Source: Aphodosoma sp045614825 | Lineage (GTDB): Bacteria > Bacteroidota > Bacteroidia > Bacteroidales > Paludibacteraceae | Direction of reading: 5' to 3' | Length of the DNA: 13,804 nucleotides | NCBI GenBank assembly: GCA_045614825.1 | Contig: JAZLDO010000070.1 | Span: 1 to 13,804 of the forward strand | In this document: piece by piece, positions 6,302 to 13,340 of the stretch | Position numbering within the stretch: the first letter of the stretch is position 1 | How the letters are laid out: each line of letters opens with the position of its first letter | Program-made: the position numbers and the translations under genes | Notes under the pieces: generated by a model | Databases searched by the model: none | The model's input: only the letters and a program-made list of their open reading frames with translations | What the model was told of the DNA's origin: nothing

Positions 6302-6485
6302 TTAGGTTGGGATTGTGGTTATTATTCAAAATCGCCTCATTATTTTACACTTACTATTCAAGGGTATAATAATTGAACCATGAGTCATTTGTAAAACGTG
6401 CGTAATAATACTGTCGCAAATTTTGCAACAAAATTACAAATAAAATGTCGCAAATCCAAACTCTGATGGGTTTTAATCTATTTTA
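6302..6485. other. Intergenic region between the DUF2779 relic and the LRR genes
   Basis: No gene is seen. Apart from the promoter-like site at 6429-6459 it contains GTCGCAAAT twice (about 6413 and 6447), next to a TTTTGCAAC stretch. No terminator hairpin with a T-run was found for the LRR operon ending at 6486. Confidence 0.4.
6429..6459 (-). promoter_or_regulatory. Bacteroidota-type promoter, apparently orphaned
   Basis: On the minus strand TTG (6459-6457) is followed after 20 bases by TAATTTTG (6436-6429), an exact fit to TTG-N19/21-TAnnTTTG. It points away from the LRR genes towards the DUF2779 relic, whose lost gene it may have served. Confidence 0.5.
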
Positions 6486-8345
6486 TTACTCTTCAATTTC
6501 AACTTCTACATCTCCATCGGTGCAATGCACAATTTTAGTAGGAACATCGCGATTCCAACATGTGCCTAATTTGATTTCTTGCCATTGCTCGATAGTGCCA
6601 GTATAACGGATGTCAATAAGGGATTCACAGCCGTCAAAAGTCATATTTCCAATGTTTGTTGTGTGTTTTGAGATAAGTACAGAAGTTAAAGATGAACAAT
6701 AAGCGAAGACTGAACTACTATTAATTTTGAGTAAGAGATTTTCACCAATGCCAAGGTTATCAAAAAAATTATCAGCTTGATTATAAAGTTCTTCATCCTC
6801 AACTGGTACATCTGAAATTGAAATGGAAGTGAGAGATTCACAATCTTCGAACGCACTACTTCCAATAGTTGTTACACTATATGGAATATTGATTTCAGAA
6901 AGAGATTTACATTTATAGAAAGCATACTCTGCAATATTTTCCACACTATCTGGTATAGAGATAGTAGTAAGAGTAGAACATTCGCCAAAAGCACAAGTTC
7001 CAATGTTTATCACACTCTGGGGAATGATAGTATTTTGACAACCTGCGATAAGAGTATCTGTTTCTGTGTGGATAATAGCATTACAATTTTCGCGACTATC
7101 ATATACTTTATTATTTTCATCTACAATGATACTCGTTAGGGAAGGACAATTAAAAAAGGCACATAAATCAATATTTGTTACACTTGCTGGGATTGTAATA
7201 GAGGTGAGGGATTCACAACAACGGAACGCACCTTCCCCAATATTCACTACACTATTAGGAATAATAACAGAGGCAAGAGAGTCGCAAAATGCGAATGCAA
7301 AGTCTCCAATACTTGTTACACTATCAGGAATGGTGATTGCTGTGAGAGATGGGCAACTTTCGAACGCAGAGTTTCCAATATTTGTCACACTATTAGGGAT
7401 GTTTGTTTTACAGCAACCGAAAATTAGTGTATTTGTTGCAGTGTGGATAATAGCATTACAATTATCTCGACTATCATACACTTGATTATTTTCATCTACA
7501 ATAATAGTTGTTAGAGAATGACAATAAAAAAAGGCACATAAATCAATATTTGTTACACTTGCTGGGATTGTAATAGAGGTGAGGGATTCGCAGTATTCGA
7601 ACGCATTTTCTTCAATAGTTGTTACTCCATTAGGGATAGTGATAGATGAAAGAGAAGAACAACCATCGAATGCTATCCTTCTAATATTTGTTACACTATC
7701 AGGAATATTAATAGTTGTGAGGGATGTACAACAAAGGAACGCACCTTTCCCTATATTCATTACACTATTAGGAATAATAACAGAGGCAAGAGAGTCGCAA
7801 AATGAGAATGCAAAGTCTCCAATACTTGTTACACTATTAGGAATGGTGATTGCTGTGAGAGATGGGCAACATTCGAACGCATAGTTTCCAATATTTGTCA
7901 CACTATTAGGGATGTTTGTTTTACAGCAACCGAAAATTAGTGTATTTGTTACAGTGTGGATAATAGCATTACAATTATCTCGACTATCATATACTTGATT
8001 ATTTTCATCTACTACAATAGTAGTGAGGGATTTACAATGTTCAAAAATTTGTTTGCCAATATTTATCACGCTTTTTGAAATATTGATAGACGTAAGAGAT
8101 TCGCAACATAAGAACACAGAGTCTCCAATCGTTGTCACGCTATCTGGGATAGAGATAGAGGTAAGAGATTTACAATTAAAGAACGTACTATGTCCAATAG
8201 CGGTAACTTTATACGATACTTTGTTTGAAACTACAGTTTCGGGGATAACAATATCACCCGAATAGCCTTTTTTTTGAATAACTTCAGCCGTTAATGTTTC
8301 TTTATCGAGTCGGTATTTGATACCTTTTATGATTTTTTCTTCCAT
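6486..8345 (-). CDS. BspA-type leucine-rich-repeat protein, 619 aa
   Basis: The body is a long run of about 23-residue units of the form SLTSITIPDSVTNIG--AF--C, the BspA/LRR_5 type. I chose the ATG at 8345 (MEEKIIKGIKYRLDKETLTA) because it aligns with the start of the neighbouring paralogue. An ATG at 8372 adds nine residues but overlaps that gene's stop. No signal peptide, lipobox or membrane anchor is seen, unlike secreted BspA proteins. Three copies of a DENN-VYDSR-NCNAIIHT insert followed by a C-rich strand interrupt the repeats, spaced 125 and 171 codons apart. One repeat near the C-terminus carries an insertion (about DVPVEDEELYNQADNFFDN). The tail, YTGTIEQWQEIKLGTCWN through HCTDG, is shared with the upstream gene. 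Likely role: protein binding; partner unknown. Confidence 0.85.
   Translation of the reverse strand: MEEKIIKGIKYRLDKETLTAEVIQKKGYSGDIVIPETVVSNKVSYKVTAIGHSTFFNCKSLTSISIPDSVTTIGDSVFLCCESLTSINISKSVINIGKQIFEHCKSLTTIVVDENNQVYDSRDNCNAIIHTVTNTLIFGCCKTNIPNSVTNIGNYAFECCPSLTAITIPNSVTSIGDFAFSFCDSLASVIIPNSVMNIGKGAFLCCTSLTTINIPDSVTNIRRIAFDGCSSLSSITIPNGVTTIEENAFEYCESLTSITIPASVTNIDLCAFFYCHSLTTIIVDENNQVYDSRDNCNAIIHTATNTLIFGCCKTNIPNSVTNIGNSAFESCPSLTAITIPDSVTSIGDFAFAFCDSLASVIIPNSVVNIGEGAFRCCESLTSITIPASVTNIDLCAFFNCPSLTSIIVDENNKVYDSRENCNAIIHTETDTLIAGCQNTIIPQSVINIGTCAFGECSTLTTISIPDSVENIAEYAFYKCKSLSEINIPYSVTTIGSSAFEDCESLTSISISDVPVEDEELYNQADNFFDNLGIGENLLLKINSSSVFAYCSSLTSVLISKHTTNIGNMTFDGCESLIDIRYTGTIEQWQEIKLGTCWNRDVPTKIVHCTDGDVEVEIEE
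7216..7500 (-). repeat. Internal duplication in the LRR gene, copy 1
   Basis: This roughly 285-bp stretch recurs 513 bp away at 7729-8013 with few differences; over 7261-7320 against 7774-7833 I count one mismatch. The offset is 171 codons, so the frame is kept. It covers several LRR units plus one DENN-VYDSR insert. Confidence 0.85.
7729..8013 (-). repeat. Internal duplication in the LRR gene, copy 2
   Basis: This is the partner of 7216-7500. A second, shorter exact repeat of about 60 bp (7152-7211 and 7527-7586, offset 375 bp or 125 codons) overlaps the system, so the gene looks like a mosaic built by unequal exchange between repeats. Confidence 0.85.
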
Positions 8346-8365
8346 GATATTAAAAATTATAAATG

Positions 8366-9025
8366 TTACCAATGTTTATATATTTTGGTATTTCCATCAG
8401 TGCAATGGATGGCTTTGGCAGGGACTTCATCATTCCAATATTCGCCTAATTTGATTTTTTCCCATTGCTCGATAGTGCCATCATAATGAATATTTATAAG
8501 AGACTTGCAATAGCCCAAAGCCCACATGTCGATATTTGTTATACTATTGGGGATGGTGATTGTCGTGAGACCGTCGCAAAGAAGAAATGCTTCTTGACTA
8601 ATAGTATTTATGCCCTTTGGTATAATAAATTCAGTAAGGGCATAGCAATGACTAAAACATCGTTCTTCAATACTTGTTATGTTCTTTGATAGAGTGATAG
8701 AAGCAAGATTGTCGCAGCCGAAGAAAGCATATTCGCCAATATGTGTTACGCTATCGGGAATAATGATAGAGGTGAGGGTGTCGCAATTACAAAAAGCTCT
8801 CTTTTCAATATTTGTTATGCTATTTGGAATTTCGATAGCAGTAAGCGCGATACAACTATTGAAAGCCCACTCGCCAATGCACGTAACACGATAAGTCGCC
8901 CCGTTATAAGCAATCTTCTCAGGAATAACAAAACTACTTTCTTTTTCAATAGCTTTCACAATAGTCGCTGTCAAAGCCTCCTCGTCTAACACATAGCGCA
9001 ATCCATTTTCAGTAGTTTCAATCAT
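8366..9025 (-). CDS. BspA-type leucine-rich-repeat protein, 219 aa
   Basis: A shorter paralogue directly upstream of the 619-aa LRR gene, in the same direction. The stop at 8366 is 20 bases from the next ATG, so the two probably share a transcript. The N-terminus (GLRYVLDEEALTATIVKAIE) matches that of the larger protein. About five LRR_5 units follow (CIALTAIEIPNSITNIEKRAF and similar, residues about 60-175). The C-terminal cap, YDGTIEQWEKIKLGEYWN through HCTDG, is nearly the same as in the larger gene, after which a short tail (NTKIYKHW) differs. No signal peptide or anchor is visible, suggesting the cytoplasm or an unrecognised export route. An imperfect hairpin lies 26 bases upstream of the start. 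Confidence 0.85.
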   Translation of the reverse strand: MIETTENGLRYVLDEEALTATIVKAIEKESSFVIPEKIAYNGATYRVTCIGEWAFNSCIALTAIEIPNSITNIEKRAFCNCDTLTSIIIPDSVTHIGEYAFFGCDNLASITLSKNITSIEERCFSHCYALTEFIIPKGINTISQEAFLLCDGLTTITIPNSITNIDMWALGYCKSLINIHYDGTIEQWEKIKLGEYWNDEVPAKAIHCTDGNTKIYKHW

Positions 9026-9050
9026 GATGTTTTGTTTTAAGAGTTTATGT

Positions 9051-9080
9051 AGGCATTCGGGCAGTCAAGCCCAGATGCCT
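9051..9080. other. Imperfect hairpin in the LRR operon leader
   Basis: AGGCATTCGGGC (9051-9062) pairs with GCCCAGATGCCT (9069-9080) with two internal mismatches and a 6-base loop. A T-run follows only on the plus strand, where no gene precedes it. On the minus strand it lies in the leader of the 219-aa gene or in the 3' region of the broken LRR gene. It could be an attenuator-like element or a relic terminator. Confidence 0.4.
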
Positions 9081-9171
9081 TAATTTTTTAATGTTATCAC
9101 TCCATAGGTGCAAGCAAACTACTCCGAAGTAGAGTGACATTTATTCGAGTTTTTGTTGTTTAATCGTTTAA

Positions 9172-9807
9172 TTAGTTTTGATTGGGTTTTGGTGTGCGGA
9201 ATATAAAACAATCTGGAGTAAGACTCGCTAGGGCTTCAATCGTTACATTTTCTTTGAAATTATTAATGTATATTAGAGGTTTATATGATATTGGAAACCC
9301 AAATTGAAAGTCTAATTTAACGTGTGTTACTTCATGCTCGATGCGGATTGTGGGTCTTTTGTAATTAAAAAACAGCAACAAATCAGTTGGTAATTCTAAA
9401 TAGAATTCTTTTTCATTGCCATAGAAAACAAGTTCTTGGAGTGGTGAGTTATATGTTCTTGCGCCTAAAAGCCAACGCAATAGGTATGAGATATTAAGGA
9501 AACTTTCTGAAACCGGAATATGATGAGTGCCTTTTGTCGAGATTTCAAGTTTTCTCCATGTTGTATCTCCTTCTTTGTTTTTTGCTACTTCTATTGGGAG
9601 ATAATAAAAATTGGCAGGAATAATAAGCTTTCTTAGATTTTCACAATCTTGTAGGACCCTAATTTGTATCATTTTGATAGTATCGGGGAGATACAATTCT
9701 TCAATATTTGAAATTGTTCAACTTTCGATAGTGCATTCGTTGAGAAACTCTACTCCGTCTGGTATGCGAGTCTGTTTCTCGCCGGTTACAATGAGTTCTT
9801 TGGTCAT
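9172..9807 (-). pseudogene. LRR-like gene broken by an in-frame TGA
   Basis: From the ATG at 9807 the frame reads MTKELIVTGEKQTRIPDG, continues to TIES, meets TGA at 9720-9718, and then runs on in the same frame through TISNIEELYLPDTIKM and 170 more codons to a normal stop. The downstream part has LRR-like character (LPDTIK, then CENLRKLIIPANF) but is too degenerate to count repeats. Either this is a nonsense mutation, or the downstream 174-aa portion is made by reinitiation at the TTG at 9696. Stop-codon recoding is unlikely, since TGA behaves as a stop elsewhere. A usable promoter remains upstream, which suggests recent damage. It precedes the two intact LRR genes on the same strand. Confidence 0.65.
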
Positions 9808-9862
9808 AGTTTTCGTTTTCTGAGTTGTTTTTATGATTTTATATTTGATTTGAATAATATAA

Positions 9863-9893
9863 CAAAGACAACTCAAATTTTTAATGGAAACAA
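9863..9893 (-). promoter_or_regulatory. Promoter of the broken LRR gene
   Basis: On the minus strand TTG (9893-9891), 20 bases, then TGTCTTTG (9870-9863) fits the Bacteroidota TAnnTTTG box with one mismatch. It lies 56 bases upstream of the ATG at 9807. Confidence 0.45.
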
Positions 9894-10188
9894 CATTTTT
9901 TTGCGAAATTATATATGAGCATAAATACTATAAAGATTAACCCACTCGAGCGTACCATATACCATCGCAAATATACAAAAATAAAATCAATCAAACAACA
10001 AATTCCCACAAACAAAACATCAAAAAATCCCACCCAAAAATTTCACGAAAAATACAATAACCCCCTCCCTACCCTAAATATACTATACAGCAACCTGCAA
10101 GCAACCTTCACCCTACCCTCAAAACACCTCAAAAAATACAATAAGCCCCCCCTTTTTACACTCATCATCTACATCCACTTCACACCTC
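9894..10188. other. Non-coding AT-rich divergent intergenic region
   Basis: Between the divergent LRR pseudogene and the DUF3784 gene there is no gene I can support. The plus strand is rich in A and C and poor in G, and the ORF running through it has low-complexity composition. Confidence 0.6.
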
Positions 10189-10219
10189 TTGTTTATTCAA
10201 AAAAAATTTACTATCTTTG
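10189..10219 (+). promoter_or_regulatory. Bacteroidota promoter for the DUF3784-pgeF operon
   Basis: TTG (10189-10191), 20 bases, then TATCTTTG (10212-10219) is an exact match to the consensus. Transcription would start near 10226, giving a leader of about 80 bases that contains a heptamer tandem repeat. Confidence 0.75.
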
Positions 10220-10265
10220 CCAAATAAAGTTTAAAATAAAAAGTTTAGAATATAAAGACCATGCA

Positions 10266-10293
10266 ACTCTATACTCTATACTCTTAACTCTTA
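10266..10293 (+). repeat. Heptamer tandem repeat in the operon leader
   Basis: Four perfect 7-base units in a row: ACTCTAT twice, then ACTCTTA twice. They lie between the promoter and the ATG at 10307. Length changes here could alter the leader. Confidence 0.8.
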
Positions 10294-10306
10294 ACACTAC
10301 CACACT

Positions 10307-11026
10307 ATGATCACACTAGTCATGACAAATGTTTTTCTAGGATTGGTTTTTATCGCAATGGGATTCATCACGTTGAAATCGCCTTGGATGATAAAGCAAT
10401 GGCGCTATGCTAGCGAAGAAAAACGCAAAAATATCGACATCAAAGGCTTGCAAGAGTTATATTGCAAATCGATGGTATGCGGTGGTTTAGGATTGATTTT
10501 GGTCGGCATCGTCAACCACTTCATCGAGGGCAATTGGAGCTTGTATGCGATGATTATGATTGTGTTCGCTATGACGGGCTATATGATGGCGCGCACTCGC
10601 CGCTATGACAAAAATCCTAAATCGAAAAAAGAGATGACCATTGCGGCTACAATCATGGCATTGTCGCTATTCTTGGTGGTAGGACTATTCATCGTCGGCA
10701 AAATGGAGAACAAAATTACCTTAGACGAAAACAATTTGACCATCGGTGGCATGTATGGTTTCACAATCGCGAAGGGCGAAATCGACACCGTCTATATGGC
10801 GCAGTTGAGCGAATTGCCTAAAATCGAAATGCGCACCAACGGATACAACGATGGTCAAATCCTAAAAGGCAACTTCCGACTAACCGATTGGGGCGGATGC
10901 AAACTATTTGTCCACGACACCAAAGCACCCGTGATTGTAATCAAACGCGAAGGTAAATATACGATTCTGAATCTTTACGACACTGAAGCGACTAAAAAAT
11001 TGTACGATGATCTACAAAATTTTTAA
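10307..11026 (+). CDS. DUF3784-type membrane protein with a PH-like C-terminal domain, 239 aa
   Basis: Four hydrophobic segments are seen at about residues 6-24, 52-68, 75-94 and 111-130. The loop after the first (WRYASEEKRKNIDIKGLQELY) is typical of DUF3784 proteins. The remaining 100 residues are soluble, with strands such as NKITLDENNLTIGGMYGFTI, EIDTVYM, RLTDWGGCKLFVHD and APVIVIKREGKYTILNLYD. This resembles a small bacterial PH-like domain on the far side of the membrane segments. The ATG at 10307 is the first in frame; one five codons later (MTNVFLG) is equally plausible. The 3' end overlaps the pgeF start by 20 bases, so the two are translationally linked. The molecular role is unknown. 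Confidence 0.75.
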   Translation: MITLVMTNVFLGLVFIAMGFITLKSPWMIKQWRYASEEKRKNIDIKGLQELYCKSMVCGGLGLILVGIVNHFIEGNWSLYAMIMIVFAMTGYMMARTRRYDKNPKSKKEMTIAATIMALSLFLVVGLFIVGKMENKITLDENNLTIGGMYGFTIAKGEIDTVYMAQLSELPKIEMRTNGYNDGQILKGNFRLTDWGGCKLFVHDTKAPVIVIKREGKYTILNLYDTEATKKLYDDLQNF

Positions 11027-11780
11027 GCCTTACGAAGATAGAATGATAGCCTTCTCGACCGAACGAGAAGGCTATTTTCTCAATGACACACATGGCGCAA
11101 GCAAAGGAGCGTATGGCGAACTAAATCTCTGCCACTATGTGAACGACAACCCTGAGCATGTCAATCGCAATCGAGAACTCTTTTGCCAATATCACAACAT
11201 CGAGATAAGTAACCTCTACATTCCTCGTCAGACGCATACGAGCAATGTGAAAAACATAGCAACTAAGAGCGATTTTGAGAATACCGATGGGCTTACGAGC
11301 AACCTAAAAGGATCGTGCATAGGTATCAATACTGCCGATTGCCTACCTGTGCTCATCTACGACCCTACGCATCATGCCGCAGCAGCCCTACATGCAGGAT
11401 GGCGTGGATTAGTAAGCCGAATCGTAACAAATGGCATCACAACAATGAAACGCGAATTCAACTCCAATCCATCAGAACTACTATGTGCCGTAGGCCCTGC
11501 TATTTCGGAAGAGATATACGAAGTAGGCGATGAACTGAAAACTCAATTTGCCGAAGTTGGTTTCCCTATTGATAAGATTTTTTCCGACCGCGCAGATTGG
11601 GAAAAATCTCACCTCTCGCTACAACGCGCCGTGAGATTCGAACTATTGGATTGCGGCATCAAAGCCGAAAACATTGAAATATCCAATACGTGCACCTACC
11701 AAAATTCCGATAAATACTTCTCGGCACGAAAATTGGGAATCGATTCAGGAAGAATATTTTCGGGGATAATATTGAAATAA
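11007..11780 (+). CDS. pgeF: Peptidoglycan editing factor PgeF (YfiH/YlmD, multicopper-type laccase-domain family)
   Basis: A 257-aa cytoplasmic protein of normal family length. The conserved metal-site motifs are all present: PRQTH (residues 73-77, H77), NTADCLPVL (108-116, C112) and ALHAGWRG (127-134, H129), followed by CAVGPAISEEIYEV (160-173) and the C-terminal CTYQNSDKYFSARK and SGR. The family's fold binds zinc. Members have been reported to act as purine nucleoside phosphorylase/adenosine deaminase-type enzymes and, in E. coli, to remove wrongly built peptidoglycan precursors. The start codon lies inside the end of the preceding gene (20-base overlap), so it is expressed from the promoter at 10189. 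No terminator hairpin follows. Confidence 0.92.
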   Translation: MIYKIFKPYEDRMIAFSTEREGYFLNDTHGASKGAYGELNLCHYVNDNPEHVNRNRELFCQYHNIEISNLYIPRQTHTSNVKNIATKSDFENTDGLTSNLKGSCIGINTADCLPVLIYDPTHHAAAALHAGWRGLVSRIVTNGITTMKREFNSNPSELLCAVGPAISEEIYEVGDELKTQFAEVGFPIDKIFSDRADWEKSHLSLQRAVRFELLDCGIKAENIEISNTCTYQNSDKYFSARKLGIDSGRIFSGIILK

Positions 11781-11790
11781 ATCGCAAAAT

Positions 11791-11882
11791 ATGTACTTAA
11801 AAAAAACATAATCTGCCAACAAAAAACTCTCAAATACAAATAGTCCCAATCGTCCCATAAATTTAATTTTGTACTTCTGTTA
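11791..11882 (+). repeat. Intergenic repeat, diverged copy 3
   Basis: It starts ATGTACTT and contains ATCTGCCAAC, then CGTCCCATAAAT, and ends TTGTACTTCTGTTAA. The same order of blocks is found in the tandem copies at 13128 and 13234. It lies between pgeF and pdxB. Confidence 0.65.
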
Positions 11883-11903
11883 AGTAATCCATAATGTTAA
11901 TTT

Positions 11904-11918
11904 ATGCCAAAATGGCAT
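11904..11918. promoter_or_regulatory. Dyad overlapping the upstream part of the pdxB promoter
   Basis: ATGCCA-AAA-TGGCAT is a perfect 6-bp palindrome with a 3-base spacer. It sits where the -33 box of the promoter with TAACTTTG at 11938 should be. This is a candidate operator or activator site; no recogniser can be named. Confidence 0.4.
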
Positions 11919-11937
11919 ATATGTCAACTTTTTTTTG

Positions 11938-11945
11938 TAACTTTG
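11938..11945 (+). promoter_or_regulatory. Minus-7 box of pdxB, immediately before the start codon
   Basis: TAACTTTG fits TAnnTTTG exactly and ends 5 bases before the ATG at 11951, so the transcript should be leaderless or nearly so. There is no TTG at the usual distance upstream; the dyad occupies that place. Confidence 0.55.
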
Positions 11946-11950
11946 CATTC

Positions 11951-13006
11951 ATGAAACCAAGAATAATAATCGACGCAAATATTCCATATATACGTGGGGC
12001 TTTTGACGATGTGGCTGATGTCGAATATCTTGTTGCAAAGGATATTACGCACGAGAAGGCAATGAATGCCGACGCTCTGATTGTGAGAACTCGCACACGA
12101 TGCAATGCCGCACTATTAGAAGGCTCTCGCGTAAAAATGATTGCCACTGCCACTATTGGTATCGACCATATCGACACCGAATATTGTGATACTCACGGCA
12201 TAAAATGGACTAATGCGCCTGGATGCAATGCCGAATCGGTAACACAATGGGTGGGCTCGGCTCTCGCTGTATGGGCAAAAACGCAAGGATGTTCGCTCGT
12301 AGGCAAAAAAATTGGTATCGTCGGACACGGACATGTGGGCACTTGCGTTGAACGATTGGCACACAAATTGGGAATGATGGTTTTACTCAATGACCCACCA
12401 AAAGCACAGAGCAACCCAACGGCATATGTCGATTTACAGACCATTGCCCGTGAATGCGACGTAATAACATTCCACACCCCACTAACCCGAGAAGGCGAAT
12501 TCGCTACATATCACTTAGCTGATGAGCAGTTTTTCAAAATAATAAAAAAGAATACCCCCAACAACAAACCATTCCTCATCATCAACGCTGCCCGTGGAGG
12601 TATCATCAACGAAAAAGCACTACTTGACTCCTTGCTCCCTACTCCTTGCTCCCTACTCCTTGATTTTGCCATCGATTGTTGGGATGGCGAACCTGAAACT
12701 AACCCCGAACTACGCGAAAAAGCACTGATTGCTACGCCTCACATTGCAGGCTATTCAGCTGACGGCAAATACAATGCATCTCAACAAGTGATTGCTGCCG
12801 TGTCTAAAACTCTCAACATCACGCCTCGCGCCATCGAAGGTTTGCCTGAATGGAAAACATCTCATGCCGAAGCTGACGAGTTAAGAGAGTTGCTCTTAGA
12901 AAATTATGACATCCTAAAAGATAGTGATGCCCTAAAAGCCGAACCCGAACGATTCGAATGGTTCAGAAGCAACTACCCCGTCCGTCGCGAACTTTATATT
13001 TCTTAA
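11951..13006 (+). CDS. pdxB: 4-phosphoerythronate dehydrogenase PdxB
   Basis: A 351-aa NAD-dependent D-2-hydroxyacid dehydrogenase that oxidises 4-phosphoerythronate in the deoxyxylulose-5-phosphate-dependent route to pyridoxal phosphate. From the ATG at 11951 (MKPRIIIDANIPY) the layout is VRTRT and IATATIGIDHIDTEYC in the substrate domain, GCNAESVTQWVGSAL, the Rossmann motif VGHGHVGTCVERLA, the catalytic-region INAARGGIINEKALL, DCWDGEPETNP, and PHIAGYSADGKYNA carrying the active-site histidine. The PdxB-specific dimerisation tail follows. I preferred 11951 to an upstream ATG at 11894 because homology begins there and a promoter box overlaps the upstream codons. An in-frame heptamer repeat encodes LLPTPCSLLL between the Rossmann domain and DCWDGEP, a loop that is shorter in E. 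coli. Confidence 0.9.
   Translation: MKPRIIIDANIPYIRGAFDDVADVEYLVAKDITHEKAMNADALIVRTRTRCNAALLEGSRVKMIATATIGIDHIDTEYCDTHGIKWTNAPGCNAESVTQWVGSALAVWAKTQGCSLVGKKIGIVGHGHVGTCVERLAHKLGMMVLLNDPPKAQSNPTAYVDLQTIARECDVITFHTPLTREGEFATYHLADEQFFKIIKKNTPNNKPFLIINAARGGIINEKALLDSLLPTPCSLLLDFAIDCWDGEPETNPELREKALIATPHIAGYSADGKYNASQQVIAAVSKTLNITPRAIEGLPEWKTSHAEADELRELLLENYDILKDSDALKAEPERFEWFRSNYPVRRELYIS
12627..12662 (+). repeat. Heptamer tandem repeat inside pdxB
   Basis: ACTCCTT and GCTCCCT alternate for five units plus one base (14-bp period, 2.6 copies). The total of 36 bp keeps the pdxB frame, but gain or loss of one 7- or 14-bp unit would shift it. Confidence 0.85.
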
Positions 13007-13127
13007 CTTTTAACATAAGTACAGTATTAATTTATTGGCTTATAAATTTTTAATCTGTATTTCTAACTCTATCAGGATAACAACTTTTTTATAACTACAA
13101 GCCCTAAATTGTATTTAACAACAAGGC
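13007..13127. other. Intergenic start of the pdxB-activator gap
   Basis: This is the first part of a 334-bp gap that ends in two tandem repeats. It is AT-rich, with no hairpin terminator that I can support and no gene. Confidence 0.4.
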
Positions 13128-13217
13128 ATGTACTTGACAAAACAATGTCTGCCAACAGAAACAATTTAAATGTAAAAGACTTAGTAGTCCCATAAATAAA
13201 TTTTGTACTTTTGTTTT
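13128..13217 (+). repeat. Intergenic tandem repeat, copy 1
   Basis: A roughly 90-bp unit repeated after 106 bp at 13234. Its blocks are ATGTACTTGA, AATGTCTGCCAACAGAAA, AATTTAAATG, AAAGACTTAGTAGTCCCATA and TGTACTTTTGTT. It contains two small hairpins (TCTG-CCAA-CAGA and GACT-TAGT-AGTC). The last block contains TACTTTTG (13206-13213), an exact TAnnTTTG match, so the unit may carry a promoter. Confidence 0.85.
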
Positions 13218-13233
13218 AAAAAAACTACAGGGC

Positions 13234-13325
13234 ATGTACTTGAAAAAACAATGTCTGCCAACAGAAATAATTTAAATGAAAAAGACTTAGTAGTCCCATA
13301 AATAGAAATATGTACTTCTGTTAAA
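13234..13325 (+). repeat. Intergenic tandem repeat, copy 2
   Basis: Nearly identical to copy 1 over its first 75 bases. The end reads TGTACTTCTGTTAA, the same as in the diverged copy before pdxB, with one mismatch to the TAnnTTTG box. It ends 15 bases before the activator ATG at 13341. Confidence 0.85.
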
Positions 13326-13340
13326 AATCAATAAAACATC

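Noticed and set aside
7066..8265. Plus-strand ORFs opposite the LRR genes
   Set aside because: Mirror frames of a repetitive gene. They are repetitive only because the LRR units are.
9718..9720. TGA read as a sense codon (recoding)
   Set aside because: TGA ends the DUF2779 remnant normally, and no selenocysteine-type structure is apparent.
9915..10310. 131-codon plus-strand ORF
   Set aside because: Low-complexity composition rich in K, N, T, P and I, produced by A/C-rich, G-poor DNA. It runs through an exact promoter for the next gene and has no domain-like pattern.
11894..11950. Upstream ATG extension of pdxB by 19 codons
   Set aside because: The extra residues do not resemble a PdxB N-terminus, and the stretch contains the promoter box and dyad.
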